Below, piece after piece: positions 33,932 to 44,352 of a DNA stretch of 64,000 nucleotides (within the stretch, counting starts at the first letter, position 1; each line of letters begins with the position of its first letter). A program made the position numbers and the translations under genes. Below the pieces are notes generated by a model. The model made no database searches. It worked only from the letters and a program-made list of their open reading frames with translations, and was not told the origin of the DNA. The stretch is from Pseudoflavonifractor sp. 524-17 (lineage in GTDB: Bacteria > Bacillota > Clostridia > Oscillospirales > Oscillospiraceae): positions 1 through 64,000 of the forward strand of contig NZ_QWEK01000013.1 in NCBI RefSeq assembly GCF_009935845.1. Direction: 5' to 3'.

Positions 33932-34192
33932 TTACAGATTTTCCGCGAAAAACTGCTGGACTGCGGCGGCATTGGCATCCTCGCTGCCGCCCTCCACGGT
34001 GATGGTGACGGTTTCGCCGGACTTGATGCCCAGGCCCATGAGGGCCATCAGCTTGGTGGCGGCGGCGGATTTTCCGTCGGACTTGGACACGGTGACAGTG
34101 CTGTCCAGCCCCTTGGCGGCCTTGACCAGCAGGCCTGCCGGCCGGGCATGGACTCCCACAGGGTCGGTGATGGTGTAGGTGAACTGCTTCAT
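33932..34192 (-). CDS. ptsH: HPr phosphocarrier protein, PTS
   Basis: The 86-residue HPr has the catalytic His15 in VGVHARPAG. The regulatory Ser46 of Firmicutes HPr, found in KSIMGVMSLG, is not present: the aligned segment reads TKLMALMGLGI, with Lys in its place and Thr just before. HprK-dependent phosphorylation and the matching CcpA co-repressor role may therefore be lost in this copy, which may be a dedicated carrier for the adjoining PTS enzyme. AAAGGAAGATTGTT precedes the ATG. It lies 17 nt downstream of the EIICBA gene. Confidence 0.93.
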   Translation of the reverse strand: MKQFTYTITDPVGVHARPAGLLVKAAKGLDSTVTVSKSDGKSAAATKLMALMGLGIKSGETVTITVEGGSEDANAAAVQQFFAENL

Positions 34193-34209
34193 AACAATCT
34201 TCCTTTCTA

Positions 34210-36453
<2,244 letters not shown>

Positions 36454-36455
36454 CG

Positions 36456-37298
36456 CTATGTTTGGCTTAAATTGATCCGTTTCAGATGGATCGTAAGATA
36501 GATAAGCTCCTCGTCGGAGACGGTTTTCTGATAGGTGTTGCGGATGTATTCGCCAATGCACTGAGCGCATTTGTAGTGCCGCTTACAGCTGCGGATGATC
36601 ATCTCCTGAAAATCCCTGTCGTATTCGTCTGCGTGTTGGGGAGCGGCCTGGAAGAGCCGCTGGGCGAAGTACCGCAAATGGACCACAAAACGGTTAAAGT
36701 CCAGGGACTCCCGGTCGAAGGTCTTTTGATAGAAGTACTCTGTTACCTCCAGCGCTCCCTCGATGAGCTTGGTGATGTCGTACATCACGCTCATACTGGT
36801 GTTCAGCTCCGCGTTAACGATGTGCATGGCGATGAAGGAGGCCTCGCTGGGGTTGAGCGCAAGCTCTGTCTCCTGCTGAATCATCCGCAGGCAATGCTGG
36901 CCCAGGTGGTACTCCGTGGGGTAGTAGCTCATAATGGCCCCCTGGAGGGGATTGGTAAACTCGACGCCCTTTTCCTTTCGCTTGATGGCGAAGCTGATGT
37001 GGTCGGCCAGGGTGATGAGCAGCGACTCGTTAAGAGGGGCGGTAATCCGGCTCTTGATAAGCTGGATGAGGTCTTCCGTAAGCTTCAGATGTTCCATGGG
37101 GATCTGCTCCACCAGCTCCCGCAGCCTGCGCTGCTCCGCCTTGCCCTCCATGTGGTAGGTCTTCTCAAAGAGCGCCGGATCCGCCCGCTCTCCAACCTTT
37201 CGCTGAAAGCCCAGCCCTTTGCCGGTGACAATCATCTCGCGGCCCTTTTCATCTACGACGCAGAGGATGTTATTGTTGATGACCTTCTTGATCCGCAA
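36456..37298 (-). CDS. BglG/LicT-family transcriptional antiterminator
   Basis: The 280-residue regulator has an RNA-binding CAT domain (about 1-56, with IKKVINNNILCVVD and KGLGFQRKVGE) followed by two PRD domains (about 65-170 and 172-280). Conserved histidines appear in ADHISFAIK, EYHLGQHCL, SFIAMHIVNAE and YLTIHLKR. It binds RAT hairpins to block termination and is controlled by PTS phosphorylation. The start is a TTG at 37298, because this gives the exact family N-terminus; a run of ten G residues lies in the ribosome-binding region. A RAT/terminator precedes its own gene as well as the EIICBA gene. Confidence 0.93.
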   Translation of the reverse strand: MRIKKVINNNILCVVDEKGREMIVTGKGLGFQRKVGERADPALFEKTYHMEGKAEQRRLRELVEQIPMEHLKLTEDLIQLIKSRITAPLNESLLITLADHISFAIKRKEKGVEFTNPLQGAIMSYYPTEYHLGQHCLRMIQQETELALNPSEASFIAMHIVNAELNTSMSVMYDITKLIEGALEVTEYFYQKTFDRESLDFNRFVVHLRYFAQRLFQAAPQHADEYDRDFQEMIIRSCKRHYKCAQCIGEYIRNTYQKTVSDEELIYLTIHLKRINLSQT

Positions 37299-37306
37299 AC
37301 CCTCTG

Positions 37307-37316
37307 CCCCCCCCCC
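37307..37316. repeat. homopolymer tract C10/G10 in antiterminator leader
   Basis: Ten consecutive C on the plus strand (G on the transcript) lie just upstream of the TTG start, next to an A7 run at 37319-37325. Slippage could alter ribosome-binding spacing. Confidence 0.8.
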
Positions 37317-37318
37317 TC

Positions 37319-37388
37319 AAAAAAACAGACCAACCCCATCCTGCATTCCCCGTATGTGATACAGAGACAAATTCAGACAGAGTTGGTC
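37319..37388 (-). terminator. conditional terminator in leader of antiterminator gene
   Basis: GACCAAC/GTTGGTC (37328-37334 with 37382-37388) has a long loop; on the minus strand it is followed by TGTTTTTTTG. The upstream arm overlaps the RAT element. Confidence 0.75.
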
Positions 37389-37413
37389 AAGCCCGGAAAA
37401 CCGGTAACATTCC
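37385..37413 (-). promoter_or_regulatory. RAT antiterminator site before antiterminator gene
   Basis: This 29-nt element begins GGAATGTTACCGG and ends CCGGGCTTGACC, a recognisable though divergent RAT. It suggests autoregulation of the antiterminator. Confidence 0.7.
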
Positions 37414-37428
37414 AACGTTGATAGAACT

Positions 37429-37457
37429 ATGATAGCTTTTCTGTAAAAAGAAGTCAA
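37429..37457 (-). promoter_or_regulatory. promoter of antiterminator-PTS operon
   Basis: TTGACT (37452-37457), 17 bp, TATCAT (37429-37434) on the minus strand; the start site falls about 10 nt before the RAT. Confidence 0.7.
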
Positions 37458-37608
37458 GGAGAAGTTAAAAAGTCAGGCAGAATTCTGCTGTTTGCACAAT
37501 TTGGAAACCAAATTTTTTTACACCTAATCTAAAAGAGGATGAGAATATAGAAGGAGACGATCCTCCGGGCGCGAAAAGGCCCAGGGGGAATGATTCTGTC
37601 CGGAGCGA

Positions 37609-37676
37609 AGAACCTGTATTCACAACCACAAAAGACCTTGACAGTCTAGTATTTCCCTGTTATGGATACAGGTTCT
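37609..37676. repeat. 68-bp inverted-repeat element (MITE-like), two arms
   Basis: The left arm AGAACCTGTATTCACAAC (37609-37626) and the right arm (37659-37676, which reads AGAACCTGTATCCATAAC on the other strand) form 18-bp imperfect inverted repeats around 32 bp. The right arm overlaps the TAG stop of the alcohol dehydrogenase gene. Confidence 0.55.
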
Positions 37677-38841
37677 AAAACGCCCGGCGGAGAATGGCCA
37701 GTACATCCTCCTGTACCAGCAGCTTTGTCCCTTTGATGGGCCCCTCGGCCACCGCGCTGGCAGCCAGAGCATCCAAGGAATCCTCCTCCACGCCCAGTTC
37801 TCTCAAGGTGCGGGGCAGGCCGAGGGTGTCAAAGAGATAGTGGCGCAGGGCGTCAATGCCCGCCTGGGCGGTGGAAAAGGGGTCGCCGCCGGGGATATTC
37901 CAGACGTTGCGGGCGAAGTCCACGAAGTTGTCCACAGTTTCCCTGTCCAGTACGTACTCCATCCAGTGGGGAAGGATTACCGCGATGCCGGCGCCGTGGG
38001 GGACATTGTAAAAGGCGCTGACTGTATGTTCAATGTAGTGGGTGCTCCACTGAATGGACTTCCCATGGGCCAGCATACTGTTGATGGTCAGGGTGGAGGC
38101 CCACATGATATTGGCCCTGGCTTCGTAGTCGGAGGGGTGCTCCAGGACCGTATTGGTGTAGTGGATGACGGTTTTCATCATCCCTTCTGCCATCCGGTTT
38201 TGGACATAAGTGTCCGGCGTGTTGGCGAAATAGACCTCCATGGCGTGGCTGATGATGTCGGCGCAGCCGGCGGCAGTCTGAAAGCGGGGGACGCTGTAGG
38301 TGTAGGCGGGGTCCAGAATGGCAAATTTGGGGCGCACCCACTCGCTGAACAGGTGGAGTTTTTCCTTGGTCGCCCCGTTACTGAGTACGGCGGTATAGTC
38401 CATCTCAGAACCGGCGGCGGCCAGGGTAAGGATACTGCCCACGGGGAGGGCGGCTTTTACCTTCGCGTTGTCCAGGACCAGGTCCCAGGGGTCTCCGTTG
38501 TAGCAGGCGGCGGCGGCGATGCCCTTGGCGCAGTCAATGGCACTTCCGCCGCCGATGGCCAGCAAGACCTGAATGCTCTGGGTCCGGCACAGTGCCGCGC
38601 CCCGCTCTACCGTGGTAATGAGCGGGTTAGGCTCAACCTGGTCAAACAGAGTACAGGTCAGACCATCCTGATCCATCAACGCCAGGGCTTTCTGGAGAAT
38701 TTGGGTCTCCGCCTCGCTGCGCCGCTGGTAGGTGACCACCATCACCCGGGTGCCGTAAGTCCGAACAGCGCCGGCCAGCGCCGCGATCTGTCCGGTGCCG
38801 AAATAGACCTTAGTTGGGATGTGCCAGATGAAATTGAGCAT
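37675..38841 (-). CDS. iron-containing alcohol dehydrogenase
   Basis: The 388-residue group III alcohol dehydrogenase (YqhD/BDH-like) has the nucleotide site GGGSAIDCAKGIA, the Asp ligand in FAILDPAYTYSVP, and His ligands in CADIISHAMEVY, STHYIEHTVSA and NVPHGAGIAV. It interconverts an aldehyde and an alcohol with NAD(P)H. AAAAGGAGGACTATCC precedes the ATG. It is the last gene of the minus-strand BMP-importer operon (76 nt after the permease), so it may reduce an aldehyde made from the imported compound. Its stop lies within a dispersed repeat. Confidence 0.93.
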   Translation of the reverse strand: MLNFIWHIPTKVYFGTGQIAALAGAVRTYGTRVMVVTYQRRSEAETQILQKALALMDQDGLTCTLFDQVEPNPLITTVERGAALCRTQSIQVLLAIGGGSAIDCAKGIAAAACYNGDPWDLVLDNAKVKAALPVGSILTLAAAGSEMDYTAVLSNGATKEKLHLFSEWVRPKFAILDPAYTYSVPRFQTAAGCADIISHAMEVYFANTPDTYVQNRMAEGMMKTVIHYTNTVLEHPSDYEARANIMWASTLTINSMLAHGKSIQWSTHYIEHTVSAFYNVPHGAGIAVILPHWMEYVLDRETVDNFVDFARNVWNIPGGDPFSTAQAGIDALRHYLFDTLGLPRTLRELGVEEDSLDALAASAVAEGPIKGTKLLVQEDVLAILRRAF

Positions 38842-38917
38842 GGATAGTCCTCCTTTTTACACTGGTTTGACTGTATGGAGCGGGCCAGGCGCCCCCGAAA
38901 CGCGCACAAAACCAAAG

Positions 38918-39847
38918 CTACCGGCTGCTTTTGTACCGTACCCCCAGACAGGCGGGCCGGGCGCTCCGACTTTTGAAGCTGGTGACCACAAGGGCGAGAA
39001 TGGTGAGGGCGTACGGGGCCATCAGCAGAAACTGGTGAGGGATCAGGGCAGTGACCTGCATCAGCAGGGCCAGTGCCTCCAGAAAGCCGAAGAGCAGGGC
39101 GCCGGCCATGATATGCACCGGGTTCCATTTCCCAAAAATGACTAAGGCAAAGGCAATATACCCCCGTCCCGCCACCATTCCGGCGGTGTACTGATTGAAG
39201 ATGGCAGTAGACAAATAGGTCCCCGCAATGGCGGAAAAGACGGCGCTGATGAGCACGCCGGCCAGGCGGAAGCGGTTGACCCGCACCCCCCGTGTTTCTG
39301 CCGCCTTGGGATTCTCGCCGCAGGCGATGAGAATAATCCCCGCCTTTGTGCGGCGGAAGAAGAAGGCGGAGCAGCCCACTAGAAGAAAGGTCAGATAGAC
39401 CAGCCCATACTGCTGGAAGAGAATTTCACCTAAAAAAGGGATGTGAGACAGAAGGGGGATAGGCCGCAGGGGGAAGGTGCGTTCCGCCAGAGGCATAGTG
39501 GCGGGGACGCCGAAAGCCAGCCGGTAAAAGAAGCTGGAGCTGCCCAAAATCAGCAGGTTGAACGCGATGCCGGTAATGGGCTGATCCACGCCGAACCAGA
39601 TGACCAGCCCGCCGTAGAGCAGCGCCGCAAGGAGACAGCCCCCCACGGCGGCCAGCAGTCCCAGCCAGGCGCTTCCGGTGTGGTAGTTAACCATAAAGGC
39701 GAGAAAGGCGCCCACGGTCATCATGCCCTCCAGCCCCAGATTGAGTACACCGGATTTCTGTGCGTACAGCTCCCCCAAAGCGGTACACAGATAAGGCACG
39801 GTCATCCGCACTGTCATAGCCAGCAGGCTGATCAGAATCAATCTCAT
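38918..39847 (-). CDS. BMP-type ABC importer permease (second system)
   Basis: The 309-residue BPD_transp_2 permease (NupQ-like) has QKSGVLNLGLEGMMTVGAF near the N-terminus, CGENPKAAETRGVRVNRF, and GRGYIAFALVIFGKWNP late in the sequence. The start at 39847 follows GGGGAGGGAGACGGT and overlaps the stop of the preceding permease by 4 nt (ATGA). It pairs with the permease encoded at 39844-40926. Confidence 0.93.
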   Translation of the reverse strand: MRLILISLLAMTVRMTVPYLCTALGELYAQKSGVLNLGLEGMMTVGAFLAFMVNYHTGSAWLGLLAAVGGCLLAALLYGGLVIWFGVDQPITGIAFNLLILGSSSFFYRLAFGVPATMPLAERTFPLRPIPLLSHIPFLGEILFQQYGLVYLTFLLVGCSAFFFRRTKAGIILIACGENPKAAETRGVRVNRFRLAGVLISAVFSAIAGTYLSTAIFNQYTAGMVAGRGYIAFALVIFGKWNPVHIMAGALLFGFLEALALLMQVTALIPHQFLLMAPYALTILALVVTSFKSRSARPACLGVRYKSSR

Positions 39848-40926
39848 ACCGTCTCCCTCCCCATTGTCTTTTCCAGCCGGTACATGGCCAGCCGGTCGGC
39901 GCAGATGGCGGCCACCAAAAGCATCCCCTGCAATACGTCGATAATGGAGTCCGGCACGCCGGTCATCACCTGCATGGCGGTGGCGCCAGAGGAGAGGGCG
40001 CCCAAGAGCAGGCTGGCAGCGGCAATGCCAACGGGATTGAGGCCGCCCAGCTTCGCTGCCACAATGCCGGTAAAGCCGAAGTCCCGGTTGATTTGCAGGC
40101 TGAACCGGTACTGGGAGCCGGAAACCTGGCAGGCCCCCGCCAGCCCTGCCGCTGCGCCGGCGAAGAGCATAACAAAGAGAATCAGGCGCTGGCTGTCCAT
40201 CTCCTTCAGCTTGAACCGGGTGGCCTGGGGACTCAGACCGAAGCAGCGGATCTCGTACCCCAGGGGCGTGCGGTCCAGATAGCATACCACTCCGAAAAGC
40301 AAAATCAGCAGTACAAAGCCCAGATGGATGGAAGTACCGGGAATTAGGACAGGCCACTTGGTGTTGTCGGAGATCATAGCGGTCCAGTTGAGCTTCATGG
40401 GGTCCTGCCATACCACCTCCAGCATGAAGGTGGCGAAATAGAGCATAACGTAATTGAGCATTACCGTGACGTAGATCTCGCTAATATTCAGCTTGGCCCG
40501 GAGCAAAGCGGCCACACCGCTCCACAGAGCCCCAAACAGCATGCCGAGCACAACGGTGAGAAGAATGGCCAGGGCCGGGGGCAGTTGGGTCAGATACAGT
40601 CCCACAAACACTGCCCCCAGCCCCCCCGCCAGCAGGCAGCCGTTGCCGCCCAGATTGAGGATGCCGGCCTTGAGACACACCGACATGCCAAGGCCGATAA
40701 GGAGGATGGGGAGGGTGCGCAGCAGGGTCTGAGAGATCTGGTACCGGTTGCCGAAGGCGCTGCGGAACAGCACCGCATAGGCGGCCAGGGGGTGATCGGT
40801 CATGGTGAGCATGATCAGGGCGTGGAGGCCAAAGCACAAAACCAGCACCCCGCCCAGGAGGGCCAGGCGCTTTGCCAGAGGACAGGACAGGTCCTCCCGG
40901 AAGCGGTAGGGGAAGTTCCATTTCAT
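39844..40926 (-). CDS. BMP-type ABC importer permease (second system)
   Basis: This 360-residue permease of the NupP/YufP class has about ten hydrophobic segments, CLKAGILNLGGNGCLLAGG near residue 85, and LNISEIYVTVMLNYVMLYF, the expected coupling region. It overlaps both neighbours by 4 nt. It is homologous in layout, though not closely similar, to the permease at 10625. Confidence 0.93.
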   Translation of the reverse strand: MKWNFPYRFREDLSCPLAKRLALLGGVLVLCFGLHALIMLTMTDHPLAAYAVLFRSAFGNRYQISQTLLRTLPILLIGLGMSVCLKAGILNLGGNGCLLAGGLGAVFVGLYLTQLPPALAILLTVVLGMLFGALWSGVAALLRAKLNISEIYVTVMLNYVMLYFATFMLEVVWQDPMKLNWTAMISDNTKWPVLIPGTSIHLGFVLLILLFGVVCYLDRTPLGYEIRCFGLSPQATRFKLKEMDSQRLILFVMLFAGAAAGLAGACQVSGSQYRFSLQINRDFGFTGIVAAKLGGLNPVGIAAASLLLGALSSGATAMQVMTGVPDSIIDVLQGMLLVAAICADRLAMYRLEKTMGRETV

Positions 40927-42455
40927 TGTGCCTCACCTCCATGGATCATCCAGCTGCCGATCTGGCTGAGAGAAAAATCTCCGTCAAAGATCCGCACCAG
41001 CCGGCCCTTGTAGAGTACGCCGATCCGGTCGGAAAGAGCGGCCAGCTCGTCCAGATCTTCACTGATCAACAGGCAGGCGGCGCCCTGTGCCCGGGCGGCG
41101 AGGAGCTGCTTCCAGATAAACTCCTCCGCGATGATGTCCAGCCCCCGGGTGGGCTGGGCCGCCACGATGAGCCGGGGCTGGCCGGATAACTCCCGGGAGA
41201 GGAGCAGCTTTTGCAGGTTCCCGCCGCTGAGGGCCTGGGCCCGGCAGCCCAGCTCCGCCGGGCGCACGTCATAGTCCTCCAGCTGCCGGGCGGCCAAAGG
41301 CGCGGCGGCCCTCCGGTTCAGTATCCCCCAACGGCGGAAACGCTTGTCCCAATGGCGTCCGAAGATGAGATTTTCCTCCAGCGTCATGGAACCGATACTG
41401 CCGTTTTGAATGCGGTCCTCTGGGATTTCCGCCACCTTCAGGGCGCTCCAGTCCCGGTAGTGGATTGTCTCTGAAATGGGCTGTCCGTGAATTTTAATCT
41501 GTCCGGCGGCGAGAGGCCGCAGGGCGGTAACCGCCTCATAGAGATCGGTCTGTCCGTTGCCGGAGACGCCGGCGATGCCAAAAATTTCGCCGCCGCGGAC
41601 CTGGAAGGTGACGTCGGTCAGGGTCTGGAGGCGCTCACTGTTGCAGGCGGAGACCCGGTCCAGCTCCAGTACCGGCTTGCCCGGCGTTTTTGGGGGGTTC
41701 TCAACCCCCAGCTGGTGGTTGGAGCCGAGCATCATCTCCACCAGCTGCTCGTGGGAGGTCTCTCTGGCATAGACAGTACCAATCAGCTTCCCCCGCCGGA
41801 GCACAGAGATCCGATCCGCCGCCCGGTCAATCTCCTTCAGCTTGTGGGAGACCATGATCACGGTGATTCCGGCGCGCTTCATATCCAAAATGCGCTCCAT
41901 CAGAAGTTCTGCCTGCTGCATGGTGAGCACCGCAGTGGGCTCGTCCAGAATGAGAATTTTACTGTCCAGAAAAAGGGCTTTTAGAATCTCCACCCACTGC
42001 TGCTCCCCCACCGACAGCTTCCAGATCTCCTTGTTTAAATCAATGTCCACATGGTACTGCTCGCACAGAGTCTGGGCCCGCTCCCAGGCCTGGCGGAGAT
42101 CCAGAAGAGGTCCCCTGCCATAGTCCAGACCGAGGAGGAGGTTTTTGATGCCGGACAGGGTGGGCACCAGCATGAAGTGTTGGTGAACCATGCCGATGCT
42201 GTGTGCCGCCGCGTCCCGGGGAGAGCGGAAGCGGGCGGGCTGGCCGTTGAGGTAGATGGCGCCGGAGGTGGGCTGGAGACAGCCGTAGATCAGGTTGGCG
42301 AGGGTGCTCTTTCCGGCGCCGTTCTCGCCGAAGAGGACGTGTACCTCTCCCTGGTGAATGTCCAGGGAGATATGGTCGTTGGCAGTCAGGGGGCCGAAGC
42401 GCTTGGTAACTGCCTCCAGACGCAGAAGAGGGGGAGCGGCGGTGCGGTTTGCCAT
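40923..42455 (-). CDS. BMP-type ABC importer, tandem ATPase subunit (second system)
   Basis: The 510-residue ATPase has two ABC domains. The first has Walker A GENGAGKSTL, signature-like LSVGEQQWVEILKAL and Walker B ILILDEPTAVL; the second has GVSGNGQTDLYEA and LSGGNLQKLLLSREL. The start at 42455 (MANRT) follows AATGAGGTGATCTGT. It energises the two permeases encoded downstream, with the lipoprotein encoded upstream (42534-43559) as binding protein. Confidence 0.94.
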   Translation of the reverse strand: MANRTAAPPLLRLEAVTKRFGPLTANDHISLDIHQGEVHVLFGENGAGKSTLANLIYGCLQPTSGAIYLNGQPARFRSPRDAAAHSIGMVHQHFMLVPTLSGIKNLLLGLDYGRGPLLDLRQAWERAQTLCEQYHVDIDLNKEIWKLSVGEQQWVEILKALFLDSKILILDEPTAVLTMQQAELLMERILDMKRAGITVIMVSHKLKEIDRAADRISVLRRGKLIGTVYARETSHEQLVEMMLGSNHQLGVENPPKTPGKPVLELDRVSACNSERLQTLTDVTFQVRGGEIFGIAGVSGNGQTDLYEAVTALRPLAAGQIKIHGQPISETIHYRDWSALKVAEIPEDRIQNGSIGSMTLEENLIFGRHWDKRFRRWGILNRRAAAPLAARQLEDYDVRPAELGCRAQALSGGNLQKLLLSRELSGQPRLIVAAQPTRGLDIIAEEFIWKQLLAARAQGAACLLISEDLDELAALSDRIGVLYKGRLVRIFDGDFSLSQIGSWMIHGGEAQ

Positions 42456-42533
42456 ACAGATCACCTCATTTGCTGGGGAGAGGGCATGTTTCAATGCCCT
42501 CTCCGATGACTGCAGGATTCAGGAAATGTTTCT

Positions 42534-43559
42534 CTAGGGTTCAAAGGGAACAGAGATGGCGCCGGAGATGATCTGCCCCTCCACCTCTCTGGCCTTGGCG
42601 ACAATGTCGGCAGGCACCACATCTTCGTTAATCATCACTTCACAGGTGCCGCTGGCCAGGGAACCCTCGTAAGAGGTATAGTAGCGGCACTCGAATTTGC
42701 CCTGACTGACCAGGTTGAATACCTCCTTCATCGTGTTGTCCCAGCGGATGATGGACTGGGCGATGACAGTATCTGGGGCGATCTCGCTCTGGTCCAGCTT
42801 CTCCGCCATAGCGTAGATCCCTGCCTCCTGACAGGCCTGGATGACGCCGTCCCGTTCGCCGAAGACCACATCCGCCCCCATGGAGATCTGGGAGTTGGTG
42901 CACTCCTTCGCCTTGACCGGGTCATACCAGGACTCGATATAGGAGACCACTACCTTACAGTCTGGGTTGACGGACTCCACCCCCCGCTGGAACGCGTTGA
43001 GTTCGCTGGTGACATTAGAGGTGGGCATGCCGCCAACAAAGCCCACTACATTGGTCTTTGTGATAAGGCCCGCGATGACCCCTTGGACATAACAGCCCTC
43101 ATGGAGCGCCTGGTCATAGGCGCCGATATTGGGCTCCGGGGTCTCCCAGCCATTGCCGCCTCCCAGGAAAATGATGTTAGGGTACTCGTCCTTGATCTTG
43201 GGTACTGCGTCCCGGCAGACGCCGGCGTGGGCGATGATGATGTCATATCCGGAGTCGGCGCAGGTGCGCAGCACGGACTCCGCTGAGTCAGTGGTGGTGT
43301 TCTCAATATAGGTGAACTCAAAGGGTTCCCCGGCGTCCTTCAGGCGCTGGAGAGAGAGGGTCATGGCCCGGTTCCAGATGCTGTCGATGGTATCTGCTAC
43401 GACAAGAACCACTTTCAGGCGATTGGGTCCGCTGTCCGGCGGGGCGGAGGAGGGGGCGGGAGCGCCGCTCTGACCGGGGGCGGCCTGGGGTTGTCCGCAT
43501 CCGGCCAGCAGTGCCAGAGACAGCGCGGCCGCCAGAACAAGAGATAACACTTTTTTCAT
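42534..43559 (-). CDS. BMP-family substrate-binding lipoprotein (second system)
   Basis: The 341-residue lipoprotein has a signal peptide ending in lipobox LALLAGC, a short Pro/Ala/Ser tether and a BMP/PnrA-like periplasmic-binding fold (LKVVLVVADTIDSIWNRAM at its start, VVGFVGGMPTSNVTSELNAF in the middle). It differs from the pair at 13-15 kb, lacking their GSPTDGGF motif, so a different ligand is likely. The start at 43559 has AAAGGAGGATG at normal spacing. It is followed directly by its ATPase and permease genes. Confidence 0.92.
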   Translation of the reverse strand: MKKVLSLVLAAALSLALLAGCGQPQAAPGQSGAPAPSSAPPDSGPNRLKVVLVVADTIDSIWNRAMTLSLQRLKDAGEPFEFTYIENTTTDSAESVLRTCADSGYDIIIAHAGVCRDAVPKIKDEYPNIIFLGGGNGWETPEPNIGAYDQALHEGCYVQGVIAGLITKTNVVGFVGGMPTSNVTSELNAFQRGVESVNPDCKVVVSYIESWYDPVKAKECTNSQISMGADVVFGERDGVIQACQEAGIYAMAEKLDQSEIAPDTVIAQSIIRWDNTMKEVFNLVSQGKFECRYYTSYEGSLASGTCEVMINEDVVPADIVAKAREVEGQIISGAISVPFEP

Positions 43560-43635
43560 CAGAAACATCCTCCTTTGTTCATCTGGCAGATGGAAAGGAA
43601 CCTGGACTCTACCAAGCTTCCAGCTTGGTGGAGGA

Positions 43636-44352
43636 CTAGGTCGCGGGTCGGGCGCCTGCGGGGGGAGAGAAGGTGCGCTGCCGGTCGTAGCTGTATTCCG
43701 GCGGCAGCTGATCCCCTAGAGCAAGGGTGCCGCAGCGGATGATCTTGGCCAGTTCGGTTACTCGAACACCCAACATATAGGCGTTCTCCAGAACTTCCTC
43801 CTCCCGGTGAATGGCGCCGTCGTTGGCGACCTGAGCGCCAGTGCCGATATAGGCCTCTGGCATGTCCGAGGTGACGGGGACGCAGTTCATCAGAAGCAGG
43901 TGGGAATTGAGGTACTCCATCACCACCTCCTGTCCGCCGTAATGGGTGTTGCCTTGGACAATCGCGCCGCCTACCTTGAGCAGCCGGGGTACCTTGCCAT
44001 TGGTTTGGCTGAAAATGATGGCCCCCAGCCGGGTGATAATGGCGTTCATGGCGCTGGGCATTCCCATGTGGAACAGAGGCACGGCATAGATAATGCCGTC
44101 CGAGCGGATCCACTGGTTGGCCAGGTCGTGGAGGTCGTCGTCGATGACGCAGTTGCCGGTTTTGGTGTGGTAGGCCTTGCAGCTCTCCCGGCAGTGCTCA
44201 TAGCGCTTTCCCGCGATGTTGTAGACCACCGCCTCGCCCCCCAGGGCGCGCACTCCCTCTGCCGCCCGCTGGACAAAGGGGGCGGTATTGCTGTTGGCGC
44301 GGGGGCTGCCGTTGATAATCAGAATGCGGATATCAGAGGCGTCAAGGGCCAT
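43636..44352 (-). CDS. NADPH-dependent FMN reductase / iron-sulfur-flavoprotein-like protein
   Basis: The 238-residue flavodoxin-fold protein has the FMN phosphate loop INGSPRANSNTAPFV at the N-terminus. CRESCKAYHTKTGNCVIDDD resembles the cysteine region of iron-sulfur flavoproteins, although its spacing is not canonical for a [4Fe-4S] site. IYAVPLFHMGMPSAMNAI marks the FMN isoalloxazine region. It would carry out two-electron reduction of a flavin, quinone or an imported aromatic compound. It overlaps the creatininase-family gene by 11 nt. Confidence 0.82.
   Translation of the reverse strand: MALDASDIRILIINGSPRANSNTAPFVQRAAEGVRALGGEAVVYNIAGKRYEHCRESCKAYHTKTGNCVIDDDLHDLANQWIRSDGIIYAVPLFHMGMPSAMNAIITRLGAIIFSQTNGKVPRLLKVGGAIVQGNTHYGGQEVVMEYLNSHLLLMNCVPVTSDMPEAYIGTGAQVANDGAIHREEEVLENAYMLGVRVTELAKIIRCGTLALGDQLPPEYSYDRQRTFSPPAGARPAT

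Larger units (their letters stand above)
37299..37674. other. intergenic region before the PTS operon
   Basis: This 376-bp stretch contains the antiterminator leader (homopolymer tract, terminator, RAT), its promoter, about 150 bp of AT-rich sequence with nothing recognised, and most of the repeat element at 37609-37676. Confidence 0.75.

Noticed and set aside
37609-37676. Complete insertion sequence
   Set aside because: Only short inverted arms are present; there is no transposase gene between or near them.
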